DNA of 64,000 nucleotides from Elysia crispata (taxonomy: Eukaryota > Mollusca > Gastropoda > Plakobranchidae). The position numbers and the translations under genes are program-made. Where the stretch lies: NCBI GenBank assembly GCA_033675545.1, contig JAWDGP010003851.1:165001-229000 (forward strand). The letters are read 5' to 3'. This document shows positions 45,958 through 59,837 of this stretch, one piece after another. The notes below the pieces were generated by a model. That model had not been told where the DNA came from, did not search any database, and saw only the letters and a program-made list of their open reading frames with translations. Within the stretch, counting starts at the first letter, position 1, and the number at the start of each line of letters is the position of its first letter.

Positions 45958-46527
45958 TAATGGTGAAATGTGGAAAATTGAGAGATCTTCTGACCAGTCT
46001 TGTCCACCGACGATAGTATTTGATGCAGTTGGCGATTGAAAATTTCTTGCTGATGTCAGCATTTATCAGCAGGATATGGCGAGATTGATGGCAGCCACTC
46101 TGTTTCCTTTAGGCTGCACTCAACAGTCATCATTCTGAGATTCTGAGATTTATTGTCTTGTTATTTGATAATTTCTTTGTTTGCTTCTTGTTGTTGTTTT
46201 TAATTTATCTGACTTAAGATTAAACTAAAATTCCAAAAAAAAATTTTATAAGATAATGATTTATGTTAAAAGAAGACCACAAATTAGGGACAAGAAATAA
46301 AAAGTGTGTGTCTATCTTTGCTCGGATGGAAAGGCTTTACAGTTCACACAAAGTTAAGGGAATCCTAGTTTTACAACAATAAATCTCTTGGAGGTAGAAT
46401 GAATTCAGCTGAAGAAAACTCATGTATTCTAGCTAAGGAGAGATTTAAGCCAATGAATAATCGATGTAGACTACCACATCTACTACTGCCCAATTCTTGT
46501 TCTTCTTCTGCTACTCGATTCATTTTC

Positions 46528-46853
<326 letters not shown>

Positions 46854-49018
46854 CGGCCTGATTATTGTTAATCATACAAAGACTACCGCCACTGACGATA
46901 GCAACAATAACAACAGCTCGAAACTGAATCATAGTTATTATCTGGGAATTTCTTAGGCCTGAAAACATAGCTGAAAAAATGCTCTTATTCGTTATGAAGT
47001 TAGAGTTGTCTTTATTAATATCTAGAAAATAGAAGCCAAGATTTTTTAAAGTCCAAACTCATTGCTCGTGCGGTTTTTATCGCTGTCACCAGACGTCCGG
47101 TGGCGCTTGCCTGAGGTATGATTCTGATTAATTTTTAACTTTAATATACCGGTACCGTAGACCTTGACCTTGGCAATGCTGGTCAATATAATGGTGGGAT
47201 GCCAAATGGGTTGTTGTGGTTCATCTTGTGCCCTGGCAGTAAATAGGCTAGACATGGGAGAGCCATGTGTGGTATTTTCTGTGATTTTCTTCAGGTGGTG
47301 GATCCGATGGCTGTCTGAAAAAGCGTCTACCCTGTCACTTCCAAAGACGATTCGTCTCGATTTGGACTTGAAATAAGCTTCGTCTTTTTACCTCAGCCCT
47401 GCCTGAGTAAATTTTACGGCAGGTGCGTTCTCGGACTCCGTTCTATTATTATCAAATAACGCTAGTGGATGTTAAAGAGGGAGTGGTTTGTTTTTATCAT
47501 TCGTCATAGGTTGTGTCCTTTAATGCGTTTTTTCTTTCTTTTATTACATTTTAACATAGAGAACAGGAGAGACATGGGGAACCTTAAAAAAAAAATGGCA
47601 AAAGTTATATCGCTGCGAGAATATGAGGAGGATTGGCAACTTAGAGCAGCTCTCTTGACAGCTGTTCTGCACCGCCCAAACAAATTCCTGGAAACTCAGA
47701 CAGGCATCCTGCATTTTAAATAACATCATGTCAATTACCAAATACGCTCTTTGACTGATTCGTTGTATTAGTCGCACATAGTTATGTCGGAGATACCTGT
47801 TCTTATTTTCTTTTGCTCTGTGCGTGTGTTTTTTTGTTGTTTTTTTTTTTTGTTGTTTTTTTTTATTGTTCATTTTTTTAGTTTAGTTTTGTTGTTGTTG
47901 CTTTTGTTGTTTTTGGTTGAGATGAATGTGCACTCTTTAATAAAACTGATTTATAAGTTGGATACCTAAAATCTCCACAGCAAACCCGTTGGGTTTAATG
48001 GGAGGCCTACTTGTGTATATTTTAAAACTAGCGATGCATTTTTTAAAGCGATTTTTATGTTTTATTTTTATCCTTCGGCAGTGTGACGCAAAATGGTTTT
48101 ATACTTTAATGCTTTCATGATTGTGCATCCTGGTCATACTGACCCATGCTAGGCTGCAGGTCAATGGCTTGTGGTTCCCCTGAGTCAAGTTCATACCATA
48201 ATGTAGGTCGAGGCTAGCAATGAAAGGAAGAGAATTGTTGAAAAGCGTATCGCCTTTAACAAGCTTTTTACTGGCGTTCGTGTGTACCAGATTCAAAGTG
48301 AAAAAATAACCCAAGCAAGCTAGAAATACTGTTTCCATATGACGTGCTGATCTGACAGCGGTTATTGAACCCAAAAAGCGCGTCGCTCAGTACATTCGTG
48401 TAGCCTACGTGATGTGTGTGCCAATTATCGGCGGAAAACACTCGTATCACTGGGAATTTTTGCTCATAGGTCAAGATCAAAGTGACATCCTACAAAGGTG
48501 CAGAGTTTGATCTTCATGGCGCTATTTTTTCCTACATATAGATTTTATACAAGCCTCTATACTAACCAAAAGAAAATTCGTAGATCAATTAAGTTATTCA
48601 TAATAGTTGTAAATGAAAAGCCGCATATACTTTATTTACATTTGAATTTGATCTATTTCACTAAAAACGTATATGAGCACTGTATACTTTTGATAAGCAC
48701 ACAGTTCATTTGCCTCTCTAAGGCTACAGACACACATACACACACATGTATATATAGCTTATATCCTCATGATTATAAGGGAGCCCCGGCAACTGGTTAC
48801 GTTTCTCAGAATTAAGATCTGATTACTTCTTGTTCTTTCGCATCCTTCCCCAGAACCTCTCCCATCTTTAGGCCCACATAATTATTGCTCTTCACAAGGC
48901 CTAGATTGCGTGTTGATTTCAAGGACTTTTTTTTGAAAATGCATCTTTGTCTCGTAAAATTTTCACAACGGTTTATTTTTCTCTTTTTCAAGCTTAAAAT
49001 TTACGCCTTTATCACATT

Positions 49019-49395
49019 ACAAACCTTTTCCAAATACATAGATACTTGAAGCTTATTAAAGATTATTATATTTGTAGCTTTTGCTATATCTTGAACTACT
49101 GTTTCTTTAACTTTAAGAGTGATAAAGACATTTTCCTATTGTTTCTGTGTTTGTGTAAGCGACATTATCTAATTAATCTAATCTTATCACAACTTTGCCT
49201 TTCCCCAGACACATAGATCTAGATACATCAAACTACTTAAAGATTATTATGTTTACAGCTTTTGCTATGCATGAGGCAATCTTAAGCTACTGTTTCTTCA
49301 TCTCTGAGAGTAATAAAGACATTTTCCTATTATTTCTGTGTTTGTATAAGCGACATTATCTAATTAATCTATTCTTATCACGGCTTTGCCCTTCC
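49019..49395. repeat. Two-copy tandem duplication, about 190 bp unit
   Basis: taagcgacattatctaatta occurs at 49156 and 49347, 191 bp apart. The flanking text (ataaagacattttcctatt; agcttttgctat) is also repeated with scattered differences. A partial third start (ctttgcccttcccatgc) follows near 49383. Confidence 0.8.
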
Positions 49396-50705
49396 CATGC
49401 ATGCGGAACGACGCAGCCATTGATGGGCTGGGGACTAGTGGAAATTATGTACGTACTTTACATACAACTTCCTTCTTCAGCTCCGCTTACCCGTAAGGGC
49501 TTGAGGAAAATGCTTGAATCCCCAAATTAAATGACCAGTCCCAAGAAGATGGCGTGTGTTGTTGTTCTAAATGAACGGCTCCTAAGTAAATGGATGAACG
49601 TTTAATGATCTGGGCAACATGTTTACTAAAAAACCAGTACAATTACGCGATTGTGTGCACTATAATTATTTTGACTTTTCACAAGATTTCTGATCTTTGT
49701 TTTTTGTTTTTTTTTTAGTTCATTTTTGCCGCTTGAGTTCTTTTATGTATGCTTGCGTCAAGCAACGGGCTGTTTAGAAAATGTGCAACAATCTAAGCCT
49801 ATAGTGGCCTTTATGATGCGACCGCTGAAAGTGTCAATTCTCATTTTAAAACATTCAACCAACTGAACTGTCCTGCACCCTCCGATCTGGGATTGTGATT
49901 TTTATTCAAGACCCATCAGGCATTTTAGAAACTTCGAGGTTGTGAGAGTTGTATTCCTTTTCTTAGATGCCTGAGACTCATTGCAGTGATACAGCAGTGG
50001 AGACAAAACTCCTATTTTCATATCAGCAATGATCAAACGAACTCGCTAAATGGTTGATTTGATATATTTTGGTCCAGGTTCATTAGTCTTGACTATAATA
50101 TACGTACAATGATGATTTCATCACTTTTAAAACCGATCCTTTTAAACGATGGTCTATATCGGGATTAACCAGTCTTGGCATCACGATCAGTAAAATCTAT
50201 GAAACGTTAATACTACGAAAGATAATATGAGGGCATTAGTATCATCTAACGCCGATAACAGAGGGTGCGGGAAAAAAAATAAAAATGAAAAAAGAGTTCA
50301 AGATTATCTGATCCACACACTCCCTCGCATTAAAAAAACAAAACAAAAAAAAACCAAAAACAACGCTGCTACGGACAAAGGGAAGCATAAGCTTATCCAA
50401 GTGACAAGGGAAATAATTCTGGTCTCAATAAACTTACAAAATACAATCGTTCGTACTTCTGACTAGCTTATGAACAGTATTTCAAGTAGTAAAAGTCTTC
50501 ATCTAAAGATGTTTTTTTCCCTAACACTTTTGAATACTTCACTATAAGATCAGTGTGTCAGACAATCACCACATCAAATAAAATTAATACTTGCAAACGG
50601 AGCTTCTTCCCAAACATGGAACAGACCTAATAAAGTCTAGTGACTCGCAAGGTGACATATAAAATTTATAGAGAGGAAGAGGGGGACACAGAGGGAGACA
50701 GACTG

Positions 50706-50709
<4 letters not shown>

Positions 50710-50786
<77 letters not shown>

Positions 50787-50893
50787 TAGAAACTCAGAGA
50801 GAGAGAGGAAGAGAGATAGAAACAGACAGGGAGAGAAAAAGTGAGAGACAAACAGACAGAGAGGGAAACAGATTTAGACAGAGAGAGAATGAA

Positions 50894-50942
<49 letters not shown>
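50710..50942. repeat. (GA)n microsatellites
   Basis: Two GA tracts (50710-50781 and about 50903-50942) are joined by purine-rich interrupted sequence. Confidence 0.95.
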
Positions 50943-50945
<3 letters not shown>

Positions 50946-51552
50946 TTTTCATTTAGATACTCAGATATACAGAAGTGCTCCAGTCAGAGTTAGATAGATA
51001 GATATACAGAAAAAAAATAGAGAGTTCGAGAGTAAGCCTATTTGAGAAAAAAGAAAGTAAACTGATCTAATGTTATGCTCAATCCACTTCAATAATGTGA
51101 TGTTACGAAACTTTTTAACAGGCCAACTATTTTACTTTGCACAACTCACAAGGGAACATGACATAAGGGCAACAGAGGGGACTTTTAACGGCACTTCACT
51201 CTATGTCTAGCAAGCTGACACAATACTCCACCGGCTATAGTTAGGTGCATCTAATCACTTCTTTCGTGAGCTGTGCGAGGGATTATTTGAAAAGAGTTTT
51301 CACAAGTTTAGATTAGAACCTAACGTTCCAACCGATCCAATTACATCTCGAGTCTCGGACTTGCACTAGCAACGTTGCTCTTGAGCGTAACGAGGATAAC
51401 GCTTTCGTGGCTGAACCAAGTAAGTTGTTATGGTCTCCGTACTTAACGGTTTGAATCTTGGCTTTCTGCCATAGTCACAGTTGTCGTTATGCCTGCATAC
51501 GACACACGACCTCAAGACCTCGTTTACTTTTTCACTATGCTTATGAAGGATT

Positions 51553-52000
51553 TAATTGAAGACGTCCATATACATTGCCGCTACCCTGCTTACAAAGAAT
51601 TAACGTAAATCCCTCAGATACCGCCTTCACTATGCCTATCAAGGATTGAAGACGTCCGCATACATTGCCAATGATTGACGTGACGACGCCAGACTTCGCT
51701 CTCACTATTCTTGCAAATCAATGATTGAAGACGTCCGCATACATTGCCAATAATTGACGTGACAACGCCAGACTTCGCTCTAACTATTCTTGCAAATCAA
51801 TGATTGAAGACGTCCGCATACATTGCCAATGATTGACGTGACGACGTCAGACTTCGCTCTCACTATTCTTGCAAATCAATGATTGAAGACGTCCGCATAC
51901 ATTGCCAATGATTGACGTGACGACGTCAGACTTCGCTCTCACTATTCTTGCAAATCAATGATTGAAGACGTCCGCATGGATTGACAAGGGTTGATGTGAC
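51553..52000. repeat. 79-bp minisatellite with CRE-like palindromes
   Basis: The start tgattgaagacgtccgcat recurs at 51722, 51801, 51880 and 51959, exactly 79 bp apart, with a variant at 51643. A more diverged copy begins near 51553. The two best-conserved units contain TGACGTGACGACGTCA (51834-51849 and 51913-51928), an inverted pair of TGACGT half-sites with a 4-bp spacer. The reverse-strand frame through it is not convincing as coding. Confidence 0.9.
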
Positions 52001-53140
52001 TTCGTCGTACACCGCTCTCGGTATGCCAACCAAGAAAGAGGATCTAACGAAAAAACAGCTCTCACAACGCTTACAAGGGGAGATATATAGAGGGAAAGAC
52101 ACCGCCACCATTGGTGTTACTCTAGAAATATTAGGTTAGCATCGAGATGTTACGGCGCTTGTGTGTATGTGTGCTTGTTCTAATTGTCGGGTAAAGAGCA
52201 ATTATTTTACTCAAGTAGTTCAGCTCTATTATTATAGTTTAAACCGATCTTCCACCGTTCACCTTCAATAAACTATAAAGTCCTTGAATCACTCACCTTC
52301 AAAAGTATATTTATGATACAGAAAGCGAGGATTAATATGATTGTGGTACTAAGTTAACTGGTTCTCACCTGTATTTTATGGTCTCATCATGCAACTATTG
52401 ACTATATTGTGCGCCTCCTATCTTTACGCAAAGGAGATAAACCAATCAGTGCAGGTTAGGCCACACTGTTATGTTTTTGTCTGATCTTTCTAAATTAACC
52501 TCCAGCATGTTGTACTGTAATTTTTGTGTTGAAAACATGTGGTGGTTCTGTTTGTAAGATGAAATCTTGAATAATAAAGCCTAACATAGTCATTACTGTG
52601 CCTATATGCGCCGGTAATTTTTTTAGAACCACCCGTCTGTAGAAAAAAAAAGTTTACGAACATTGACATAAAAGGAAAATTATTTTGTGGAATATTAATG
52701 TATAACTCATTGCTTTGCCATTATTCTGGAGCCGACGGATATTTTACTGTGCTTGAGCTTCATAGACAACTGTTTCAGTTGCCATTCTTTCGCTGAAAGT
52801 GTACTTTTAACTGGGGAAAAAATGCGTAATCGTACATAAATACACGTAACGTCCGGCCCGCTACTTTTATTTAGAAAAGTTGCCGACGCCTTATTTAAAC
52901 TACTCGTATTTAATAAAATGTTCAATGAAAATTTGGCAAAATTGGAATTTTTGTATTGATTTCGTTCACGGGTAAGGTGACATGTGGAGTTCTATGATAA
53001 ATAAGGTGTCATTAAATTCATTGCGAAGGAGGAAATAAACACAGTGCATTTAATTTGAACTCCCCGTCCATAATCATTTCCATTCCCCCTCTAGTACCCC
53101 CTATCCCGCTGACTTTTTTTTAGGTCATGAGGAAAGTCAA

Positions 53141-53416
<276 letters not shown>

Positions 53417-54796
53417 GGGGTGGGGGAGGGTAATGGAACATGGGAGAAAGATAGGAGAGCAAGTTAGAGCGAAGAGAGACGATGATGATGATTAAAACAA
53501 TGTACCTGAAAGAAATAATACACTGCGCCTACATTGAGGACACCTCACTTGACTGCATGTATTTCTTTCCACTGTTTGGCAAAAAAAATGTACGAGTAAT
53601 CATCTTGAGTTTGGGAACATAATACAAGATGCATTTTGCACAATAATTATTAAAGCCTCTTTATTGCGGCTATTGTTTTAAAAAGGAATTATGATCAAGT
53701 CAGAAAAACATTTAAACAGACTGTCTCTTTTATACCGCCTCATTTCCAGCAGTTGACTAGTGCGGAGAAAAATATGGGAGAGTTTTAGAACCATGATAAA
53801 ATAAGACTAATTTTTGGAGTAGCTGAGTTAAATGATATAAATTAAAAAAAAATTTTTTTGAAAGAAGAAATGTGCTAGAGGATTGAGTAATAAAGATATG
53901 GAAATTTATTAAATAAAATTTGGTCTGAATGCCTTAGTGTCTACAATTTAATAAATTATGAATATTTTTGCTAAGGTTGAGTGCCTTTGAAAGATTTAAA
54001 CATTGAGGCTGGTGCTGGCGAGAGTGAAACATGTAGCCTCAATTTATATTCCTTTACATAACTCTGGTCTTTTCTTCACAAGCTCGACAGTGTGGAACCT
54101 GATGTCAGCTGAGCACATTGAGCTCTTTTCTTTCAGTTAATTTATGCGCCCTTTAGAGGTTATCTGGTTATCTAGATAAAGAAAGCTGGCAATATTGATT
54201 TTATAAGCAGTACCTAGCACAACATTGGCACAGTCATCTTGGTCACTAAGGCCATTGACATGTAGATTCTTACCAGAATCAACAGAAATAAGAAAACAAA
54301 CGCGTCTCCTTATACTTTTCTCTGTCTTTCTCCGCCTTACCAGTCCTTACCTTTTCCCTTTTCAACACTTTTATTCATCATCCTTTTCTTCTCTTCATCA
54401 TAGTTCTAGAACTTTTCATCTTTAAAAAATCTAACAATCAATCAATCAATCATATAAATAATCCATGCCTGGACCAGCATGTTTTCTCACACAGCGCATA
54501 TCAACATTATTAAGTTTGCATCATAGCGTCAAAAGACACATATTGAAATATTCTTCAACCATTAAACACAGCTCACAATTACTATATACCACTCAACCAT
54601 CTCTCATGATTATTTCTTATCGACAGCACACATGGGTGGACGACTCAAATATTAAGTTGTTGAAATCCTTGATTCTATTGTGTTCTGTAGGACGAAGTGC
54701 TAGATTTCGAGGAAACACAGTGACACACTCGACCTTTTGATGTCGGTGAACATTTTGGATAAGCTTATCGCTGCTTCTGCAAGGACAATAGTATTG

Positions 54797-54880
54797 ACTA
54801 GGCCTAGCTCTAAACATGCCCGGCTCTTCAGTGTATTAACTAGGCCTAGCTCTAAACATGCCCGGCTCTTCAGTGTACTT
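54797..54880. repeat. 42-bp tandem duplication
   Basis: The unit beginning actaggcctagctctaaac at 54797 is repeated from 54839, almost without change. The unit includes aggcct and tctaaacatgcccgg. Confidence 0.9.
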
Positions 54881-55146
54881 CTAGGATGATGGGACGTGGG
54901 TTTTAGGCTAAAAAAAATTGTACCAAGCTAAACATCACACTTATAAATTACAGACAGTGTGCGACAGCGAGGGTGTCAGGAATTTATCTTCTGTGTTGCT
55001 GCTTATCTGTAGGCCTAAACCACTACAGGTTTGAACGAAAAGATACCTGAGAGCCCAATTACTTGCTTTATCATCGCTGACAAAAGTTATAGCAGGGATA
55101 GCTTTATCATGCGTGTTCTGACCGAGGTTACAGCGTCCATCCTAGG

Positions 55147-55147
<1 letters not shown>

Positions 55148-55227
<80 letters not shown>
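55148..55227. repeat. (CT)n microsatellite
   Basis: An uninterrupted CT tract of about 80 bp. Confidence 0.95.
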
Positions 55228-55230
<3 letters not shown>

Positions 55231-55338
55231 TGGTATAAAGATGGATGGACTTAAGGCAGGCCCAGATTATACTGACACCTTCTTTACTCATCGTAGATAG
55301 AAAGGCTACCATATTTTCAGGAGTAATTTTTTAAATAT

Positions 55339-55372
55339 TATCACCATCCTTCTTCTTCTTCTTCTTCTTCTC
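55339..55372. repeat. (TTC)n short microsatellite
   Basis: A run of about ten TTC/CTT units. Confidence 0.85.
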
Positions 55373-55915
55373 CTGATCAATTAAATTGTTGAGATAACCG
55401 CACCCGATGATCGCAGCCACGTTTGGTCGTGAAACTCACTCTAGTCTGCTCAACGCTCTACAAACTTAGTTATCAGCCCCACCCCCAAGTGTCAGTCGAA
55501 AGAACAGAATAAGAAACATAATTATGTACTCTTCTTGCGAACAAAAATTAATTCAGTGCACGCTTTATCTCTCAGAGTAAAGTCATATACCACCTAGTCA
55601 AAGCAGATTCATAACTTTCCACAAGTCCTGGCTGTCAAAGGTCAAGACAACTATAATAACGCACAACTTTTACTTCAAAATTGTCCCGCCTTCTTTCCCC
55701 ATGTAACACTGACAGAGACCAATAACTCAAAAGAACAAATTGTAAAAGGCGACATTGCTTACCTGCCAGAATCATAGTAATAGTGTTATTGTAAATAAAT
55801 CCAAATATATGTGATTAAAAAATAGCAAACATGATACAACCAACCGACTAACCGCACAAACAAAAAGTTTCAAATTAATAAATTAATAAGACTTGAAACC
55901 GCGAAAACTTGATGA

Positions 55916-55940
55916 ATTTTTTTTTTTTTTTTTTTTTTTT
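55916..55940. repeat. Poly-T tract
   Basis: A T run of more than 20 bp with no associated element recognised. Confidence 0.85.
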
Positions 55941-56023
55941 GTATTTGCCTTTTAGAACTATTTAAAAAAGGCATGGTGCCTAAGACATCCCGCAAATCAA
56001 TCTGCAAAAGTCGTCTGTTTCCT

Positions 56024-56027
<4 letters not shown>

Positions 56028-56057
<30 letters not shown>

Positions 56058-56163
56058 AAAGAACACCGGATTTATAATTCATTCTGTGAATGGCATGTGA
56101 TCCCTAGTTGTTGTTATTTAAAGCAGTTTTGTATGAAAAAACAACAACAACAACAACAACAAC
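56028..56163. repeat. (CT)n and (CAA)n short microsatellites
   Basis: A CT tract at about 56028-56054 and a CAA tract at about 56140-56163. Confidence 0.9.
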
Positions 56164-57533
56164 ACCTTTTTGTGTGCAAGCATTGTTAGAACAAGCTGTA
56201 AACCCCGTTCTACGAACGGGACCATGGTGTCAATTTGCCGAGGCTGGGGTGCGTGTGCGTATTAAATAGGTTTATAAATGGTCTTGATATCTAACATTTT
56301 ACTAAAATGATCCAGATATGTCTCCACCTACCCATCTTTACCTAGATTCTAGATAGCTCGATAGTTCTTATTCTAAACTCAAAATTTAGTTAAAGGACGT
56401 AAATTCTTTTGAAATAAAGGAAATCGACTAATTCTGTACATTCCCAAAATGTTTTTGATCATTTTAAACGCTTATTAGAAAGCTTTGAATTTTCGCATTA
56501 AATGCATAAAAGTGCACTGCCTTGCGGGAATTTTTAGCCGAGCAGTTATTTAAACCTGCATAAAAGTTCTAAAAAATGTATAATTCTAAAAATAAAATTC
56601 AGATTTTTCTAGTTGTAGATCCTAACCTTTTGATTTGAGTCTAGCTGTTGTAAATGTATAGGCATTAGATCTAGAATCTTTTTTCGGAGCAACCTTTTTA
56701 GAGTCTTTACTTAGATCTTACACTATTTCATGAAGTTCTAGATCTAGATTTATTCCACACGGTTTTAGATCTGCGCGCCGCCGCCTACATTGTATGCGTA
56801 CTTTCAGTTTCATTCCTGCCATCTCTGCCCAGCTGTGCTTACAGGAAATAGTTCGCACACTCGTCTTTTTCTTTTAAGAAAATAATAATCATACTCTTGC
56901 CTTTAATTTTCGACAAATACTATTTGGGTGAAAAATAATATTACCGCTCCAATCTTTCGGTCAATTTACAACTTTATGCCAAATTTGACGTTCCTAGGTG
57001 TTCTAGAAATTTGCGGTTAGATGGTCCTCAATTTCGCATAGCTCATTATATTGCTAAAGAAAAACAAAACGCCTAAAACAACGCCTACTACGACAGAGTA
57101 GCCTAGTTGGTTAATTTTGTTAAACACTTGGCGGTAAGCAGTGCACCAGTTGACTTTTTTTTTTCTTTTTTTTTTTTTTGAAATTCACAATCTTGCAACG
57201 AGTCTTTAGAAGGCTCAATAAATCGATTTTAAAGTTAAAAAATTAATCTTCCTGATTTCACACATTTCATCTGAAAAAATCTGGTAATTTGCTGAGATAT
57301 GTAGATGCCATTTTAAAGCTTTCGCAGCCGAAGCTAACGAGCCCTTATCTTGATTAGGTCAGTATATTTTTAGACTGATAATTTGCATAATTTCCTACCT
57401 TGCGGTACGTAGGCGGCTACCACTTTCGCGATCAATTTCCCTCAGAGCTTATTTCTGACAACTGCTAAGCACTGCATAAAGTCCTAGCTCAGTGTATTTT
57501 TACGACGATAACAACAACAAAAACAACTATTGT

Positions 57534-57536
<3 letters not shown>

Positions 57537-57625
<89 letters not shown>

Positions 57626-57664
57626 ATGCTGCTGTCGCTGATGTTTCTCTTGCTGTTGCTGCTA

Positions 57665-57699
<35 letters not shown>

Positions 57700-57712
57700 A
57701 CTACTACTACTG

Positions 57713-57775
<63 letters not shown>

Positions 57776-57821
57776 ATATTAATGCTGCTGTTGCTGATGT
57801 TTCTCTTGCTGCTGATACTGT

Positions 57822-57903
<82 letters not shown>
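57537..57903. repeat. Mosaic (CTA)n/(CTG)n trinucleotide array
   Basis: Three CTA tracts are separated by CTG-rich spacers. The spacer aatgctgctg...gctgatgtttctcttgctg occurs at 57625 and 57781, 156 bp apart, so the array grew partly by duplicating repeat plus spacer. All three forward frames and the reverse frames are open, which is expected for such repeats and is not evidence of a gene. Confidence 0.95.
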
Positions 57904-57904
<1 letters not shown>

Positions 57905-57994
57905 GCACCACCCCAACTCATCATTTTATGGCCTTACCTCTAAGTGCAAAAGTCAGACATTACAGTGATTTTGGTAGTGGCAATTCGAGTCATT

Positions 57995-58070
57995 ACTTTA
58001 TTGTGTCTACGTTGCTACGTCGCGACGGTTCTTCAAAAAGTTGTCCCGTTTCGTTTCCGGGGCAAATGAA
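57995..58070 (+). promoter_or_regulatory. CpG-bearing patch, possible ATE1 promoter
   Basis: A short CpG-rich stretch (gctacgtcgcgacgg, then gtttcgtttccggggc) in AT-rich DNA contains an ETS-like TTTCCGG. It lies 2.5 kb upstream of the first ATE1 coding exon on the same strand. Assignment to ATE1 is a guess. A second GC-richer patch lies at about 60190-60310, closer to the gene. Confidence 0.2.
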
Positions 58071-59602
58071 TGAGGATCTAAATTTAGAATAATATTTTTT
58101 TCCCCCTTCGTTTACTTTCCTCTGTGGCTACAATAATCTATACACTTCGATCTAGATCCAGCAAGCTTAGTAGATAAACCTACACCTCACTAGTCTAGAT
58201 CTAGTATTGTTTCCAAAAAATTACTCCACATTTTACCCATAGTAAAGATTTGGTAAGACTCCTACAGAGAACATAAATCTTATATTCACAAACTGAGCGA
58301 ACCGGATCAAATCCGATCAGTGTTCTATTATTTTGATCTAGAATCTAGATCTAGATCTAGTTAACTTCTATTGTTTTCTTATTGTTGTAGTTAATCATAT
58401 CTCAATCTATTTCGAGAGAATAATAATTTAAATGTCCTAGTAAGGTAGTACAATCTAGAATATGTAGGCTCTCACTGAATATCTTACTAAATCTAACATT
58501 ATGTAATTGTAAATAAAAATCTGAATTTAGATCTAAATCTAGAATCAAGAATTTTATATTTGGCCTTTGAGTTTAAATTGTAATGCCCAGTTGAACTAGA
58601 TCTAAGTCCTTAGAAATATCACACCGGCATTGCAAGAACTGTATACTTAATTAGGTAATCTGAGCATTGTGGATATGGATTCAATACCAATAATTTTAAA
58701 ATACATAAATCACAACTGTTTGATTACCAGGATTTTGAATTTAAAGAGTATCAGAGAGGGATGTACACAGTTGCCACTGCACAGGAGAGGCCTTTAATCC
58801 ATATTTTCCAAGCTAACCAACCACAGCATCTTTACACAGGCTGTAGTTCTTGTAGATAAAACTGCAGATTATTCGGGAGGAAAGTTTTTTTTTTTCCTAC
58901 AAAGAATCAAGGGCTTGAAATTTTAAAGAAAGGTGGAGGGGAGGTGGGGAGGGGGAAAAGGAAAAGAGGCCTTGGGTGACTGCAGTAATGTGAGGTTGTA
59001 TTGTGGGGTGCAACCGCTGAAGCAGAATAGACAGGCAATCAGTCTTAGGAAAAGAAGCATAACTTTTATTTTAATGTAAGTCAAGAACTTGACCCACCCC
59101 TGAGAATAACACACTTTTTCCTCAATGTCTTTCTATTTCTTTCTCTAGGAGATATGATGTGAAATCTGTCTCACTTTTGAATACATCATATACTCTATCA
59201 GTGGCTGTGTAGTAGTGTTGGGTCGAAGAAGCACTTTCTGCAGATTTGTGAGACAGCAGGTAAAAGAAATGGGTAATAGCAAGTCAGCTGGTAATTTGAG
59301 GGTAGAAAAACAGTGGTGCTATCTCCATACTTCCACTGAATATGAAACATTTCTGATCTATCACTGAGACAGAGGGTTAAAAAATTTTCCTGTCGGACCA
59401 TTTATAACCCTCTTTCCCTAGGTGATAATCTCTATTTTGCCCATCCCCTGAGCTGCCTGTCATGAGGCAAGAGAGGGCACAGGCACCTGCTGTAGATTTG
59501 CAGCAGCCACAGTAGAACAATAATTACTAAGCTTAAAAATGATTATCATGAAACTACATGCATGATATTTTATTAGAACAATATTAGTGGTGTTCAAAGC
59601 AT

Positions 59603-59605
<3 letters not shown>

Positions 59606-59641
<36 letters not shown>

Positions 59642-59782
59642 TTCAGGTTCCAGATTATATAAAACTAAACCTAGATCTAGCTTACAGCTTGTCTAGACAA
59701 AGCCCACACGCCTCTCTACTTTTTGTGCCATATTTCTGTAAGCACTTGAAAAAAATTGTGCATCAATGAAATGTATGTGGTA

Positions 59783-59832
<50 letters not shown>
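59606..59832. repeat. Two (TA)n microsatellites
   Basis: TA tracts at 59606-59637 and 59785-59832, separated by about 150 bp of unique sequence. Confidence 0.95.

Positions 59833-59837
<5 letters not shown>

Noticed and set aside
47469..47723. 84-codon plus-strand frame ending in ETQTGILHFK
   Set aside because: No homology recognised, no splice context, and the length is near chance for this region.
51926..52111. 61-codon minus-strand frame over the 79-bp minisatellite
   Set aside because: It is repeat-derived and breaks outside the array.
57484..57943. Three overlapping 137-146 codon frames of poly-Ser, Val and Leu
   Set aside because: They are artefacts of the CTA/CTG repeat.
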